A DNA stretch of 64,000 nt from Bradyrhizobium sp. AZCC 1610 (GTDB lineage Bacteria > Pseudomonadota > Alphaproteobacteria > Rhizobiales > Xanthobacteraceae): NCBI RefSeq assembly GCF_036924515.1, contig NZ_JAZHRR010000001.1:963001-1027000 (forward strand), given 5' to 3'. Positions 8,543 to 16,995 of the stretch are shown here, one piece after another. The position numbers were made by a program, and so were the translations under genes. Numbering within the stretch: the first letter of the stretch is position 1; each line of letters starts with the position of its first letter. Under the pieces are notes generated by a model. It saw nothing but the letters and a program-made list of their open reading frames with translations, was not told the DNA's origin and searched no databases.

Positions 8543-9667
8543 CTAATAACTGACCCTCAAACCCACTCCGCCGTGAAGTGTATTGCCGACCGGCTGCGGG
8601 CCGGCGGTGCCGTTGAGGAAGAGGTCGGCGACCCAGCCCTTGGTGATGCGGAAGCCGAGCCGGCCGCCATATTCGAACCAGCCCTGGTTGCCGATGACAG
8701 GCACGATGGTGCCGTCGCCGGTCACGCTGGCGACGATGCCGGATCGCGTTCCGAAGGATTGCACCCATCCGCCGTTGATGTTGGCTTCGACGCTTGAGCC
8801 GAACAGATGGGTCCACTGTCCGCCGACCTTGACGAGGTTGGTGCGGTCCGTGCCATCGGCGATCGAGGCGTCGAACGGATTGAAGGCTGTGGTGGGGTCC
8901 GTGTAGCCCTTCACCCGCTGCCATAGCTGCCAGACCTCGACGGAAGCCGCCACCTCATCGCGCGGCGACAGCCGGCTCATCCAGCCGGCGCGGCCATAGA
9001 CGGCGTAATTCTCGCTCGTGGTCGAACTTTCGAGCGATACCGCGCCGAGGCTCGTCGTGTAGCTGCGCGCGTAGCGCACTTTCTGGAACGGCGACAGGAT
9101 GGTGCCGATATCGAAGAACGGCCGCGACGATCCCCAGTCGACGAAATCATAACGCAGCGCGAACGCGCCGATCGGCGAACTGGTGACGCGATAGCCGCCT
9201 TCATTGTACTGGGCATAGGCGATGCCGGCGAGCAGCGACAGATTGGGCGTCAGGTTCTTGCGGCCGTGAATGCCGGCCGAGAACGAACCCGCCGAACCGA
9301 ACGCGCTGACGCAATCGTTGCAATTGACCTGCTCGTTGATCCCCAGCAGCACGTTGCCAAGCACACGGTTGGTGATCATCTGGTTGAAGCGCTGTCCGGC
9401 CAGGTCGTTGATCGACCCGGCGCTCGAACCGGTCACAGCCGCCGGTGGCGCGTTGGTGATTGGCGTCGATGTGGGGCTTGGCGTCGGCGACGGAGAAGTC
9501 GATGGCGTTGGGCTCGGCGTTGGCGTCGGCGGATAGCACTCGATGCACTCTTCCAGCGGTGTCGGCGAGGGCGATGGCGACTGCGCCCACGCAGGCGATG
9601 ATTGCGTCGCGGGCAGCGCGACAAAGAGCGTTGCGCATAACAGAACGCTGCGGCTGAAATTTGCCAT
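8543..9667 (-). CDS. Outer-membrane beta-barrel (autotransporter-like) protein
   Basis: A 374-residue envelope protein. It has a Sec signal peptide (hydrophobic stretch ending near AWA-Q), then a low-complexity Pro/Ser/Thr linker with repeated PTPSPT units from about residue 35 to 75, and a C-terminal beta-barrel domain of about 270 residues. Strands alternate aromatic residues and the last residues are GVGLRVSY, the terminal aromatic expected for outer-membrane assembly by the BAM complex. Two cysteine pairs sit at EECIEC and NCNDC. The ATG at 9667 lies two bases after the stop of the FecR-like gene, so the pair is an operon, probably coupled in translation. Function is unknown. Confidence 0.83.
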   Translation of the reverse strand: MANFSRSVLLCATLFVALPATQSSPAWAQSPSPSPTPLEECIECYPPTPTPSPTPSTSPSPTPSPTSTPITNAPPAAVTGSSAGSINDLAGQRFNQMITNRVLGNVLLGINEQVNCNDCVSAFGSAGSFSAGIHGRKNLTPNLSLLAGIAYAQYNEGGYRVTSSPIGAFALRYDFVDWGSSRPFFDIGTILSPFQKVRYARSYTTSLGAVSLESSTTSENYAVYGRAGWMSRLSPRDEVAASVEVWQLWQRVKGYTDPTTAFNPFDASIADGTDRTNLVKVGGQWTHLFGSSVEANINGGWVQSFGTRSGIVASVTGDGTIVPVIGNQGWFEYGGRLGFRITKGWVADLFLNGTAGPQPVGNTLHGGVGLRVSY

Positions 9668-9669
9668 GG

Positions 9670-10377
9670 TCAGCGCCCGCACAGCATGCCGGTGGGATCG
9701 CTGCCGTCATCGACGATGACGGGCGCCGCATCGGCATACTGCGTCTTGCTGCAAAGCCCTGTCGCGGCGCTGCAGGTTGCGGCAAATGTCCATGGCGGGT
9801 TGTTGGTCTTCCTGATCGTCGATCTGCCGCCGGCGCCCGAGGTGATGATGGCGGTGTCGCCGGGGCGCTGGATGCATTCAAAGCTGACCGTGCATACCGA
9901 GGCCGCGCCGTCCTGCAGGTTGACGATGGTCTGGCCACGCTGCGACAGGATGTCGAGCGTGGTGCCGCGCACGCCAATGGTCGCCAGCGGCGTCGTGATC
10001 TTGTAGGCGGCCTTGTCCGAATGGCCGGTGACGAAGCGAAACGCGCCCGAGGTCATGCGCACCGCGACTTCGCGGTAGTGATGTTCGTCGTCGAAAACGG
10101 TACGGTCGAGCTTGAGCGTCGCGTTGGGTCCGAGCGAGAGGTTGGTGCTGTCGGCCATCACCAGCCGCGTGGCGCTGTCGATCCCGGTGCGCACGGTTTC
10201 GTCGCGGACCAGTCCATCGCCGACCTCGATCTGGGTGGTCGAAGGTCCGGCAACGCGGAGCACTTCATTCTTGACGACGGCCGCTTCGCCGACGCGCGTT
10301 TGCGCATACGCGGGAGCAGCGAACGCAGTTACCAGGCCAATGGCAATTAGCAAACGAAAGCAGTTACTGAAATTCAT
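9670..10377 (-). CDS. FecR domain-containing exported protein
   Basis: A 235-residue protein with a signal peptide (LLIAIGLVTAFAAPAYA-Q) and a FecR-type periplasmic domain. Family features are the paired glycine-rich beta strands around VGEAAVVKNEVLRVAG, the DETVRTGIDSATRLVMADSTNLSLGPNA block, and TPLATIGVRGTTLDI. No transmembrane anti-sigma segment is visible, so unlike classic FecR it is probably fully periplasmic; similar proteins pair with barrels or adhesins. Four cysteines in the C-terminal tail may form disulfides. It is the first gene of a two-gene operon with the beta-barrel gene. No clear ribosome site marks the start; ATG 10377 is placed just before the signal peptide. Confidence 0.82.
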   Translation of the reverse strand: MNFSNCFRLLIAIGLVTAFAAPAYAQTRVGEAAVVKNEVLRVAGPSTTQIEVGDGLVRDETVRTGIDSATRLVMADSTNLSLGPNATLKLDRTVFDDEHHYREVAVRMTSGAFRFVTGHSDKAAYKITTPLATIGVRGTTLDILSQRGQTIVNLQDGAASVCTVSFECIQRPGDTAIITSGAGGRSTIRKTNNPPWTFAATCSAATGLCSKTQYADAAPVIVDDGSDPTGMLCGR

Positions 10378-10578
10378 TTCAAAGCCGATCGATTTACCCC
10401 GACATCGCACCGGATCGCGCGCGCGTGCTATGTGGCAGAATTATCACTCGCGTGGCCTACTCGCCCGTCGGTTGGTGATTGCGGAATCGAAATGCGTTCA
10501 ATGCGATGGACATAAAAATCCGAAGCCACCACACTCAATTTTGCCGCAATGTCATCCAGTCCCTGATTCCGGGCCAGA

Positions 10579-11889
10579 TTGTCCGTGAAGCCATTAGCCC
10601 CATCACATTCTGTTCTGCCCGCTTTGATGATGCGCACGGGCATCATCGCGGCAGTCCTTTTTGTTCTCGCGCATTTCGTGATGCTGATCGGCGTCACCGC
10701 GCCGGAGAAACTCTATTTCGACGAGGTGCATTACGTGCCGGCGGCGCGGCAGATGCTCGAGCCGGTGATGCGAGAGCCGATGCTCAACCCGATGCATCCG
10801 CCGCTCGCCAAGCAGTTCATGGCGCTGTCGATCCATTCGTTCGGCGACGGGCCGCTGGGCTGGCGCTATCCGGGCGTATTGTTCGGATCGCTCGCCATCG
10901 TCGCGGTGTATCTGTGTGGCCTGGCGCTGTTCGCAGCGCACGGGCCGGCCATTGCAGCGAGCCTGCTCGCCTTTTTCAACCAGATGCTGTTCGTGCAATC
11001 GCGGATCGCGATGCTGGATATTTTCGCGCTCACCTTCAGCCTGTTCGCGATCGCGGCGTTCATGCATGGCTTTCGAAAGCAGCGGCCGCATCTGTGGTTC
11101 GCGCTTGCCGGGACCGGCTTCGGCCTGTCGATCGCCTGCAAATGGAGCGGGCTCTTCGTGCTCGCGGTCTGCATTGCCCTCGTCGCCGTGATCCGCCTGA
11201 TGCAAAGCTGGCGCACGCAATTCGCCGACGCCAGCCCTGATGATTGGTACCGGCCCGATCTCTGGCCCGGCTTCAAGGCCGGGCATTTCGCCGCCTGCTT
11301 CGTACTGATTCCGGCTGCGGTCTATTTCGTGACCTTCATTCCGCTTTATGGGCCGTCGGTTACGAATATTCTGGAAGCGCAACGGCGGATCTTCAGCGAT
11401 AACACCACGACCGCGATCGCGGGCCACACTTATATGAGTTCGTGGCCGTCCTGGCCGTTCCTGGTGCGGCCGGTCTGGTATCTCTTCGACAAGATCGGCG
11501 ACGACCGGATCGCCGCGGTGGTCTTCCTCGGCAATCCGCTGATCCTGTGGCCGGCGCTGATTGCGGTCGCGATCTGCCTGCGCGACTGGATTGTGACGCG
11601 GCGGGTCGATGCCTTCCTGATATTGGCGTTCTATTTCGGCCCCTACCTCGCATGGGCGTTGCTGCCGAGAACGCTCGGGTTCCTTTATTACTATCTTCCG
11701 GCGGCGACCGCGGCGAGCCTTGCGCTGGTCTATGCCTTGAACCGCGGCGGCATGCCCCGCTGGTTGTTGTGGGCTTATGTTGCGGTCGGTTTTGCCGGTT
11801 TTGCCGCAATGTTGCCGATATCGGTCGCGTTCATTGGCACCTCGATGGCGACGTTCAGCCGCCTGATGATCTTCCAGAACTGGATTTGA
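10579..11889 (+). CDS. Membrane glycosyltransferase, GT39/PMT-like
   Basis: An inner-membrane protein of about 436 residues with around ten hydrophobic segments. The first periplasmic loop has KLYFDEVHYVPAAR, matching the Asp-Glu pair that binds polyprenyl- or dolichyl-phosphate sugar in protein O-mannosyltransferases, and HPPLAKQFM follows as in the PMT family. It probably moves a sugar from a lipid carrier onto a periplasmic acceptor; sugar and target are unknown. Start is uncertain: TTG 10579 gives the family-like N-terminus, ATG 10627 is the next option, and neither has a good ribosome site. It is divergent from the FecR gene. Confidence 0.82.
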   Translation: MSVKPLAPSHSVLPALMMRTGIIAAVLFVLAHFVMLIGVTAPEKLYFDEVHYVPAARQMLEPVMREPMLNPMHPPLAKQFMALSIHSFGDGPLGWRYPGVLFGSLAIVAVYLCGLALFAAHGPAIAASLLAFFNQMLFVQSRIAMLDIFALTFSLFAIAAFMHGFRKQRPHLWFALAGTGFGLSIACKWSGLFVLAVCIALVAVIRLMQSWRTQFADASPDDWYRPDLWPGFKAGHFAACFVLIPAAVYFVTFIPLYGPSVTNILEAQRRIFSDNTTTAIAGHTYMSSWPSWPFLVRPVWYLFDKIGDDRIAAVVFLGNPLILWPALIAVAICLRDWIVTRRVDAFLILAFYFGPYLAWALLPRTLGFLYYYLPAATAASLALVYALNRGGMPRWLLWAYVAVGFAGFAAMLPISVAFIGTSMATFSRLMIFQNWI

Positions 11890-11911
11890 GGGAGCAGGGA
11901 TCGCCGATCGC

Positions 11912-12157
11912 TGTTTGCAGTCGTGGGGCGATGCCACCCGCGAACGGCTGACGCGCGTGATCGCCAACGCTGCGAACGGCGCGCAGCGCGCGGCGATGCT
12001 GACGCAGCGCTTGCTGGCGTTTGCGCGAAGGCAGCCGCTCGATCCCAAACTGACCAATGTCGGTCAATTGGTCGCCGGCATGTCGGATTTCTTCAGGCGT
12101 ACGCTGGGTGAGAACGTGCTGGCGGCAAAGATCAGGGAAATTCTCGACAAGTCGTAG
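11912..12157 (+). pseudogene. Scar of a hybrid sensor histidine kinase
   Basis: The frame encodes part of a hybrid histidine kinase. Residues reading ANAANGAQRAAMLTQRLLAF match the dimerisation helix downstream of the phospho-His in rhizobial hybrid kinases, followed by RRQPLDPK and VGQLVAGMSDFFRRTLGEN. It then jumps directly to LAAKIREILDKS, which resembles the C-terminal helix of the receiver domain. The ATPase domain and most of the receiver are missing, as is the N-terminal half. This is an internally deleted, non-functional remnant. It starts 22 bases after the glycosyltransferase gene. Confidence 0.7.
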
Positions 12158-12198
12158 AGCGAACGAACCGGTGCGTCGTGCTTCCCGTCCGCAATCAA

Positions 12199-12228
12199 AA
12201 TCCGCCTGCCGCAAGCGGCAGGCGGATT
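12199..12228 (-). terminator. Rho-independent terminator of the OmpA-like gene
   Basis: A perfect 14-bp inverted repeat (AATCCGCCTGCCGC and its complement) with a 2-base loop lies 14 bases after the stop codon. On the minus strand it is followed by TTTTGATT, giving the expected hairpin plus U-run. Confidence 0.85.
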
Positions 12229-12241
12229 GACGTTCAAGACC

Positions 12242-12871
12242 TCACTTCGACGCGGTCTTGGTGTCCATGTTGACGACCTGAACGCGGCGGTTGGTCGGGT
12301 CCGTCGGCGCATTCGGATCCTTCGGCTTGCTCTCGCCGTAACCGACGGTCACGAGATTGGAACCGACGATGCCGTACTTCTCGGTCAGGTACTTCTTGAT
12401 CGTGTCGGCGCGGCGCTCGGAAAGATCCTGGTTATACGCCTCGCCGCCGATCGCGTCGGTATGGCCGGCAACGACGAAGGTCGAACCCTTGAGGCTCGAA
12501 TCAGAGAGCGCCTTGCCGAGTTCCTGCACGGCGGTCACCGAGCCCTTGCTGATGTCGGCCGAATTGTAGTCGAACTGGATTTCGAGATCGATCTTCGGCT
12601 TGCTCGCAGCAAGTTCCGCAATTTCCTGGCGCTCGCCGAGCGACAGTGACCGCGTCTTGCGGTTGCGCAGCGTGTTGACGAAGCCGGTTTCCTTGGCCTG
12701 TACGGCGGCGTCCGCCGGCTGCTGCGCGCCGGTCGAAAGGCCGCGGGTCGCGCCCGGCTTCGGCTTCAGCGCGTCCAGGATTTTGTCGGCCGAAACGGTG
12801 TCGCCGGCGACAGCCAGGCCCGCCATCGACAGGGTGGCGCCGATAGTCATGATGGAAAGAAAGCGCGTCAT
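12242..12871 (-). CDS. OmpA family protein
   Basis: A 209-residue exported protein with an N-terminal signal (hydrophobic run ending near GLAVAGD) and a C-terminal OmpA/MotB peptidoglycan-binding domain. The domain shows IQFDYNSADISKGS, the diagnostic GHTDAIGGEAYNQDLSERRA and the final DPTNRRVQVVN; the Asp and Arg bind diaminopimelate. The middle (residues 30-110) lacks a barrel, so this is probably a periplasmic anchor protein. ATG 12871 follows a good GAGGA site. It stands alone with its own terminator. Confidence 0.88.
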   Translation of the reverse strand: MTRFLSIMTIGATLSMAGLAVAGDTVSADKILDALKPKPGATRGLSTGAQQPADAAVQAKETGFVNTLRNRKTRSLSLGERQEIAELAASKPKIDLEIQFDYNSADISKGSVTAVQELGKALSDSSLKGSTFVVAGHTDAIGGEAYNQDLSERRADTIKKYLTEKYGIVGSNLVTVGYGESKPKDPNAPTDPTNRRVQVVNMDTKTASK

Positions 12872-13637
12872 TGTCTTAATCCTCACTGTTAACGCCCTGC
12901 AAAGGTGGCGTGCATGACGTTTTGATGCTGCGAGGATAGGACGGGTTCAAAGTAGGTAATGTGATTCAAGTCACATTGATAACGCCAGCTTTCCGACTAG
13001 GGCTGGCTTTGAGCCGGCATCGCAGGGTGTTTGAGGCCAATACGCCGTCATTCTGCGTGTCGGGACGTCGCCGGTGGATGATCGTCCAACATTGCTCGCG
13101 TGATCTGAATCACCTTTCGATCGGTGACCGGGATGGATCATCGACCTTCTTGGAAGACTCTACCAGGCAGGAACCGTTTCGATCTCGACCGTAGCCCCGC
13201 CATGACGTCGGGCGTCGGCTGGCCGGCCTCGACTTCGGCATCAGGCTTTCGCCAAGTTCGGTGGAGGCTACTCGCGCTGTGCGGTGATCGAAGCGCAGCG
13301 ATCCCGGCGATCTCAATGTCCCGCAGCACAACGCACTGCAGTGACAGGACGGTGCGAGCAGGGTGGCATCCGTAGTCTTGCGGGATAAGCGACCGCTGCA
13401 TCACTTCCCGCCGCTGACTTCAGAAAAGAAAAACTGTGTGCCGTCGCGCCAGCGCCGATCTCTGGACAACAAATCGGCCAGATGCGTCTCTAGCAAATCT
13501 ACTCACAAAAAAATCTGAAGAAGAATTCGTTCGGGGCAACCAAACGGGCGGGGCGGGTGTTACAGTCAGTCAAGCGTCAGCGTGAGTACCAGGGTTACCG
13601 TGCCAGCGCATCGGAGCCTGCCGGTTCCGGAAGTTCA
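12872..13637. other. Long intergenic stretch without a supported gene
   Basis: About 765 bases between the divergent OmpA-like gene and the small membrane protein gene. Short open frames on both strands lack ribosome sites and recognisable products. The segment near 12950-13000 and 13500-13530 is AT-richer and could hold promoters; 13507-13516 has a run of A residues. No repeat or RNA gene is recognised. Confidence 0.5.
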
Positions 13638-13868
13638 ATGCCAACATTGATCGGAGCGGCGTTGATCGCCGCTGCAATTTTGCTGTCGACGCTGATCAAT
13701 TCGCTCGGCAGCCGCTATGTCGGGTTCGAAAGCCCGACGGAGGAGAGCGCGTGGCTGGTCGATCGTCTCACCGGCCACGTCTACAAATGCCATGCGCCCC
13801 AGCCCGGCCGCGCCTCCTGCGAGGCCGAGATCGCAACCGGCAGTGTGGGGGAGCGGCCGAAGCGGTGA
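13638..13868 (+). CDS. Small single-pass membrane protein
   Basis: A 76-residue hypothetical protein. An N-terminal hydrophobic segment (LIGAALIAAAILLSTLI, residues 4-20) is a signal anchor, and the rest is a short periplasmic tail with the cysteine-containing VYKCHAPQPGRASCE. The tail starts with a conserved-looking SRYVGFESPTEESAWLVDRLTG. ATG 13638 has GGAAG six bases upstream; the longer frame from 13557 adds a region without homology features. No family recognised. Confidence 0.62.
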   Translation: MPTLIGAALIAAAILLSTLINSLGSRYVGFESPTEESAWLVDRLTGHVYKCHAPQPGRASCEAEIATGSVGERPKR

Positions 13869-13946
13869 GGTGAGTTCGCGCCGCGGGCCGGCGACCACGG
13901 AACCCGGGACTCCCCCCGCGCGCGAATCCCGCTACATTGTTGCGCG

Positions 13947-15119
13947 ATGCTCCGCGCGACTGAACCCCGTCCCCTGACCAAAACCGAGGCCCGGCGAATC
14001 TGGCTGCATGCCCAGCGGCTCGATACGAACGAGCCGTTCGGCGTCGGACCGCAGGCGGTTGCGGCGGCGGTGGACCATCTCGGCTATGTGCAGATCGACA
14101 CCATTCACGTCATCGAGCGCTGCCATCATCACATTCTCTATAGCCGTATCCCGGCTTACGCCCGCGCGGACCTGCGTCAGGCGCAGAGCGTCGACAAGAG
14201 CGTGTTCGAATACTGGACGCATGCGCTGTCCTATGTGCCGGCGAAGGATTTTCGCTTCTTCGTCCCGGCGATGCGAGAGCACCGGCGCGAGGGCCATCGA
14301 TGGTTCGCCTCCGTGAAGCCCGAGGACACCCGCAAGGTGATGCGGTTGCTGCGGCGCGACGGCGCGCTGACCATCCGCGACATCGAGGACGACATTCTGA
14401 CCGAGAAGGAACATCTCTGGCAGAGCCGCAAGCCCTCGAAGCGGGCGCTGCAGCTTGCCTTCTACACCGGCGAGGTGACGATTTCCGAACGTACCGGCAT
14501 GCTCAAGACCTATGAGCTGATGACGCGGCATTTCGGCTGGGACAAGCCGCCGAAGCCGGCGACGTCGGCGGAAATCATCGCTTACCTGCTCGACCGTGCG
14601 TTACGTTCGCAAGGCGTCGTCAGCCTCGATTCCATTTGCCATCTCGACGCGCCGAGCAAGGCGGCGGTGCGGCGCCTGATCGAGGCGCGGGTGCGGCGCA
14701 AGGAATTGGCGCCGGTTGCGCTCGAAGGGGCCGGCAAGCAGGAGCATTGGATCCGGCCGGAAGTGCTGGAGGCGGATCCGCCGGCAGACGCGGGCGATGG
14801 CCCGGTGCACATTCTCTCGCCTTTCGATCCGCTTGTTATCCAGCGCAAGCGCACCGAATTGTTCTTCGATTACGGTCACCGCTTCGAGGCCTATGTGCCA
14901 AAAGACAAGCGCCTGTTCGGCTATTTCGCGCTGCCCGTCCTGGTCGGCCAAGACATCGTCGCCGCCATCGACCTCAAGACCGACCGCCAGAACAAGAAAT
15001 TGCTGATGCAGAAATGGAGCTGGGTCGGCAAGGGCGCGGCGCGGGCCTCGCGCAAGGACTACAAGCGCCGCATCGAGGAAGAATTGGATCGCTTTGAGCG
15101 GTTTCAGCTGGCGGAGTGA
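13947..15119 (+). CDS. Winged-helix DNA glycosylase, YcaQ/AlkX-like
   Basis: A 390-residue protein of the HTH_42/YcaQ family, whose characterised members unhook DNA interstrand crosslinks and remove bulky alkyl bases. Family features are the N-terminal ARRIWLHAQRL helix, the GYVQIDTIHVIERCHHHILYSR block containing the catalytic Gln-x-Asp region, and the C-terminal HILSPFDPLVIQRKRTELFFDYGHRFEAYVPKDKR stretch (described in parts). Three tandem winged-helix domains are expected. The gene is followed by the basic protein gene at 15188 after 68 bases. The role in crosslink repair is inferred from homologues. Confidence 0.88.
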   Translation: MLRATEPRPLTKTEARRIWLHAQRLDTNEPFGVGPQAVAAAVDHLGYVQIDTIHVIERCHHHILYSRIPAYARADLRQAQSVDKSVFEYWTHALSYVPAKDFRFFVPAMREHRREGHRWFASVKPEDTRKVMRLLRRDGALTIRDIEDDILTEKEHLWQSRKPSKRALQLAFYTGEVTISERTGMLKTYELMTRHFGWDKPPKPATSAEIIAYLLDRALRSQGVVSLDSICHLDAPSKAAVRRLIEARVRRKELAPVALEGAGKQEHWIRPEVLEADPPADAGDGPVHILSPFDPLVIQRKRTELFFDYGHRFEAYVPKDKRLFGYFALPVLVGQDIVAAIDLKTDRQNKKLLMQKWSWVGKGAARASRKDYKRRIEEELDRFERFQLAE

Positions 15120-15131
15120 GGTTTCCGTCCA

Positions 15132-15156
15132 GGAACCCGGCGGCGCCGGGTTGGTT
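15132..15156 (+). promoter_or_regulatory. Possible EcfG promoter or weak hairpin
   Basis: GGAAC at 15132-15136 and GGTT at 15153-15156 with a 16-base spacer resemble a stress promoter for the basic protein gene. The same bases include the inverted repeat AACCCGGC/GCCGGGTT, so the segment could instead be a hairpin ending the YcaQ transcript. The sequence cannot decide. Confidence 0.3.
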
Positions 15157-15187
15157 GGTTCCATGTCAGGAAGCTGAGGGAGACGAT

Positions 15188-15634
15188 ATGGCCAAGGACA
15201 AAGACAAGGAAAAATCGATTCCGGAAAAGTTCACAGACGCGATGAAAGGCATCGCCGGCACCGCGACGGAAGCCGCAAGCCAGGCGTTGAAGGCGGATGA
15301 GCCGGGCTTGAGGGCCGACGAACGCGCGGTGGCCTATGTGCCGCTCGCCGCCGACGGCCTCGTTTCCGATCCGCTGATGGTACCGCCGGTCGCAGCCGCG
15401 CCTGCACGGCGAAAGCGCGCGGCAAAGAAGCGGCGCAGCGCAACGGCAGCCAAGGCAACGAAAGCCAGAGCGGCCAAGGCAAGGACAACGAAGCCCGGGA
15501 GGTCGAAGAATACGGCCAAGAAGGCCGCCAGCAAGAAATCGAACAAGGAGTCCGGTCCTGCGCGGAAGGTCGCGAGGAGCGCCAGAAAGAGCGTACCTAC
15601 GAAGACGCGCAAGAAAGCTCGCCGCGCGCGGTAA
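15188..15634 (+). CDS. Histone-H1-like Lys/Ala/Arg-rich protein
   Basis: A 148-residue protein with two parts. Residues 1-75 are soluble and mixed (KDKDKEKSIPEKFTDAMKGI, then a segment with RADERAVAYVPLAADGLVSDP). Residues 80-148 are almost entirely Lys, Ala, Arg, Ser and Thr with repeated AAK and KKA units, ending KKARRAR. Such tails bind DNA nonspecifically in bacterial histone-H1-like nucleoid proteins. No enzyme domain is present. ATG 15188 has GGGAGA upstream. A possible EcfG-type promoter precedes it, which would fit nucleoid protection under stress, an inference. Confidence 0.75.
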   Translation: MAKDKDKEKSIPEKFTDAMKGIAGTATEAASQALKADEPGLRADERAVAYVPLAADGLVSDPLMVPPVAAAPARRKRAAKKRRSATAAKATKARAAKARTTKPGRSKNTAKKAASKKSNKESGPARKVARSARKSVPTKTRKKARRAR

Positions 15635-15671
15635 ATGGCGGCGGGTTTCGGCCGAGTAACCGAAGCAGGCG

Positions 15672-15707
15672 CGTAGCCTGGATTTCGCCGCGCTCCATTC
15701 AGGCTAC
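15672..15707. repeat. Degenerate copy of the GTAGCCCGGATGG repeat
   Basis: GTAGCCTGGAT at the left and ATTCAGGCTAC at the right form a short imperfect inverted repeat whose ends match the repeat at 62-149. It is shorter and diverged, and lies after the basic protein gene where it may act as a terminator. Confidence 0.6.
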
Positions 15708-15817
15708 TTCTCCGGAGACGGGCAACTAGGCGGGCACGATTTCGGCTGTCCAGCCGCCATCGGTTTCCAAGGAAAGCAATTACCTCTTAACCCATTTCCT
15801 ATCACGAAATGATGACC

Positions 15818-15843
15818 ACTGACGAATGTTGACATTCATCAGT
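15818..15843. promoter_or_regulatory. 26-bp palindrome, candidate TetR operator
   Basis: ACTGACGAATGTT followed by GACATTCATCAGT pairs at 12 of 13 positions of each arm apart from the centre and one C/A mismatch. It lies 42 bases before the adaptor start and within the expected promoter. The operon encodes its own TetR regulator at 20347, so autoregulation through this site is likely. The palindrome is seen; the binding is inferred. Confidence 0.7.
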
Positions 15844-15885
15844 GAGCATTCAATACTCTTCATCAGATCCGCGATGGAGAGTCCG

Positions 15886-16992
15886 ATGTTTGCCCGTTCC
15901 ATTTTCTCTAGCTATTACAGGCTCTTGACGGGAGCTTCGCTAGCCTTTGCGGTGTTCGCATTGGCCGGCTGCAATGAAAAGGCCGCCGAAACGGCCGTCC
16001 CCGGACGCCCGGTACTGATCGCCACGGTGCATTATGCAGCCGAGACGCCGGAGCGCAGCTTTGTCGGCACCATCCGGCCCCGGATTGAGACCGACATGGG
16101 CTTCCGGGTTCCCGGCAAGGTCGCCAAGCGCCTGGTCGAGGTTGGCCAGACCGTCGATATCGGCCAGCCGCTGGCCACCCTCGACGAGGTCGACCTGAAG
16201 CTGCAGGCCGAGCAGGCGGAGGCCGAATTTCGCGCCGCCACCGGCGTGCTGGCACAGGCTGGCGCCGCCGAGCAGCGCGCCAAGGATCTGCGCGCCAAGG
16301 GCTGGACCACCGACGCCCAGATGGATCAGAGCCGCGCCGCCGCTGATGAAGCGCGCGCACGCCTTAATCGCGCCGAGCGGCAGGTCGAACTCACCAAGAA
16401 CTCTCTGTCTTATGCAACGCTGCTGGCCGACAGCCGCGGCGTCGTCACCGCGACCCTGATCGATCCCGGCCAGGTCGTGGCCTCCGGCCAGACCGCGATC
16501 CGCGTCGCGCGCTTTGCCGAAAAGGAAGCGGTGGTCGCGATCCCCGAGACGCTGGTCGGGCGCGCCAAGTCCGGTACCGCCACCGTAACGCTGTGGTCGG
16601 ATGCGGAGAAGAAATATACTGCGAAGCTGCGCGAGATCGCGCCGTCGGCCGATCCGGCGACCCGGACTTACCTCGCAAAGTTCTCGCTGCCGGAAGCCGA
16701 CGACAAGGTCTCGCTCGGCATGACCGCGACGCTGACGCTGGCCGACGCCGCCACCGAGCGCGTCGCCAGGCTGCCGCTGTCAGCGCTGTTCAGCCAAGGC
16801 AGCACCCCCTCACTCTATATTGTCGATGATGCCGGCGCGGTGAAGCTGCAGCCGGTGGTCGTGAAATCCTACGAGAGCAATTCGGTCGTGATCTCCGGCG
16901 GCGTCAATGACGGCGCCAAGGTGGTCGCGCTCGGCGTGCAGAAGATCGATCCGGCCCAGAAGGTCCGGGTGGTCTCGTCGCTGTCGTTTTAG
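15886..16992 (+). CDS. RND efflux periplasmic adaptor (membrane fusion) lipoprotein
   Basis: A 368-residue HlyD/AcrA-type adaptor linking an RND pump to an outer-membrane channel. The signal peptide ends in a lipobox (FALAGC), so it should be lipid-anchored. The lipoyl half-domains are around GFRVPGKVAKRLVEVGQTVDIGQPL (given in parts) and ATLIDPGQVVASGQTAI, with a coiled coil between (residues about 95-165, Ala/Glu/Gln-rich). ATG 15886 follows GGAGAG; an upstream ATG at 15826 would lie inside the palindromic operator. The pump gene follows after a repeat, and TetR completes the operon. Confidence 0.92.
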   Translation: MFARSIFSSYYRLLTGASLAFAVFALAGCNEKAAETAVPGRPVLIATVHYAAETPERSFVGTIRPRIETDMGFRVPGKVAKRLVEVGQTVDIGQPLATLDEVDLKLQAEQAEAEFRAATGVLAQAGAAEQRAKDLRAKGWTTDAQMDQSRAAADEARARLNRAERQVELTKNSLSYATLLADSRGVVTATLIDPGQVVASGQTAIRVARFAEKEAVVAIPETLVGRAKSGTATVTLWSDAEKKYTAKLREIAPSADPATRTYLAKFSLPEADDKVSLGMTATLTLADAATERVARLPLSALFSQGSTPSLYIVDDAGAVKLQPVVVKSYESNSVVISGGVNDGAKVVALGVQKIDPAQKVRVVSSLSF

Positions 16993-16995
16993 TCC

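Noticed and set aside
10603..12057. Minus-strand frame of 484 codons across the glycosyltransferase
   Set aside because: Extremely Arg/Gln/His-rich, antisense to a membrane protein with clear helices, no ribosome site.
15826..15885. Upstream ATG for the efflux adaptor
   Set aside because: It lies inside the palindromic operator and has no ribosome site; ATG 15886 follows GGAGAG and starts at the signal peptide.
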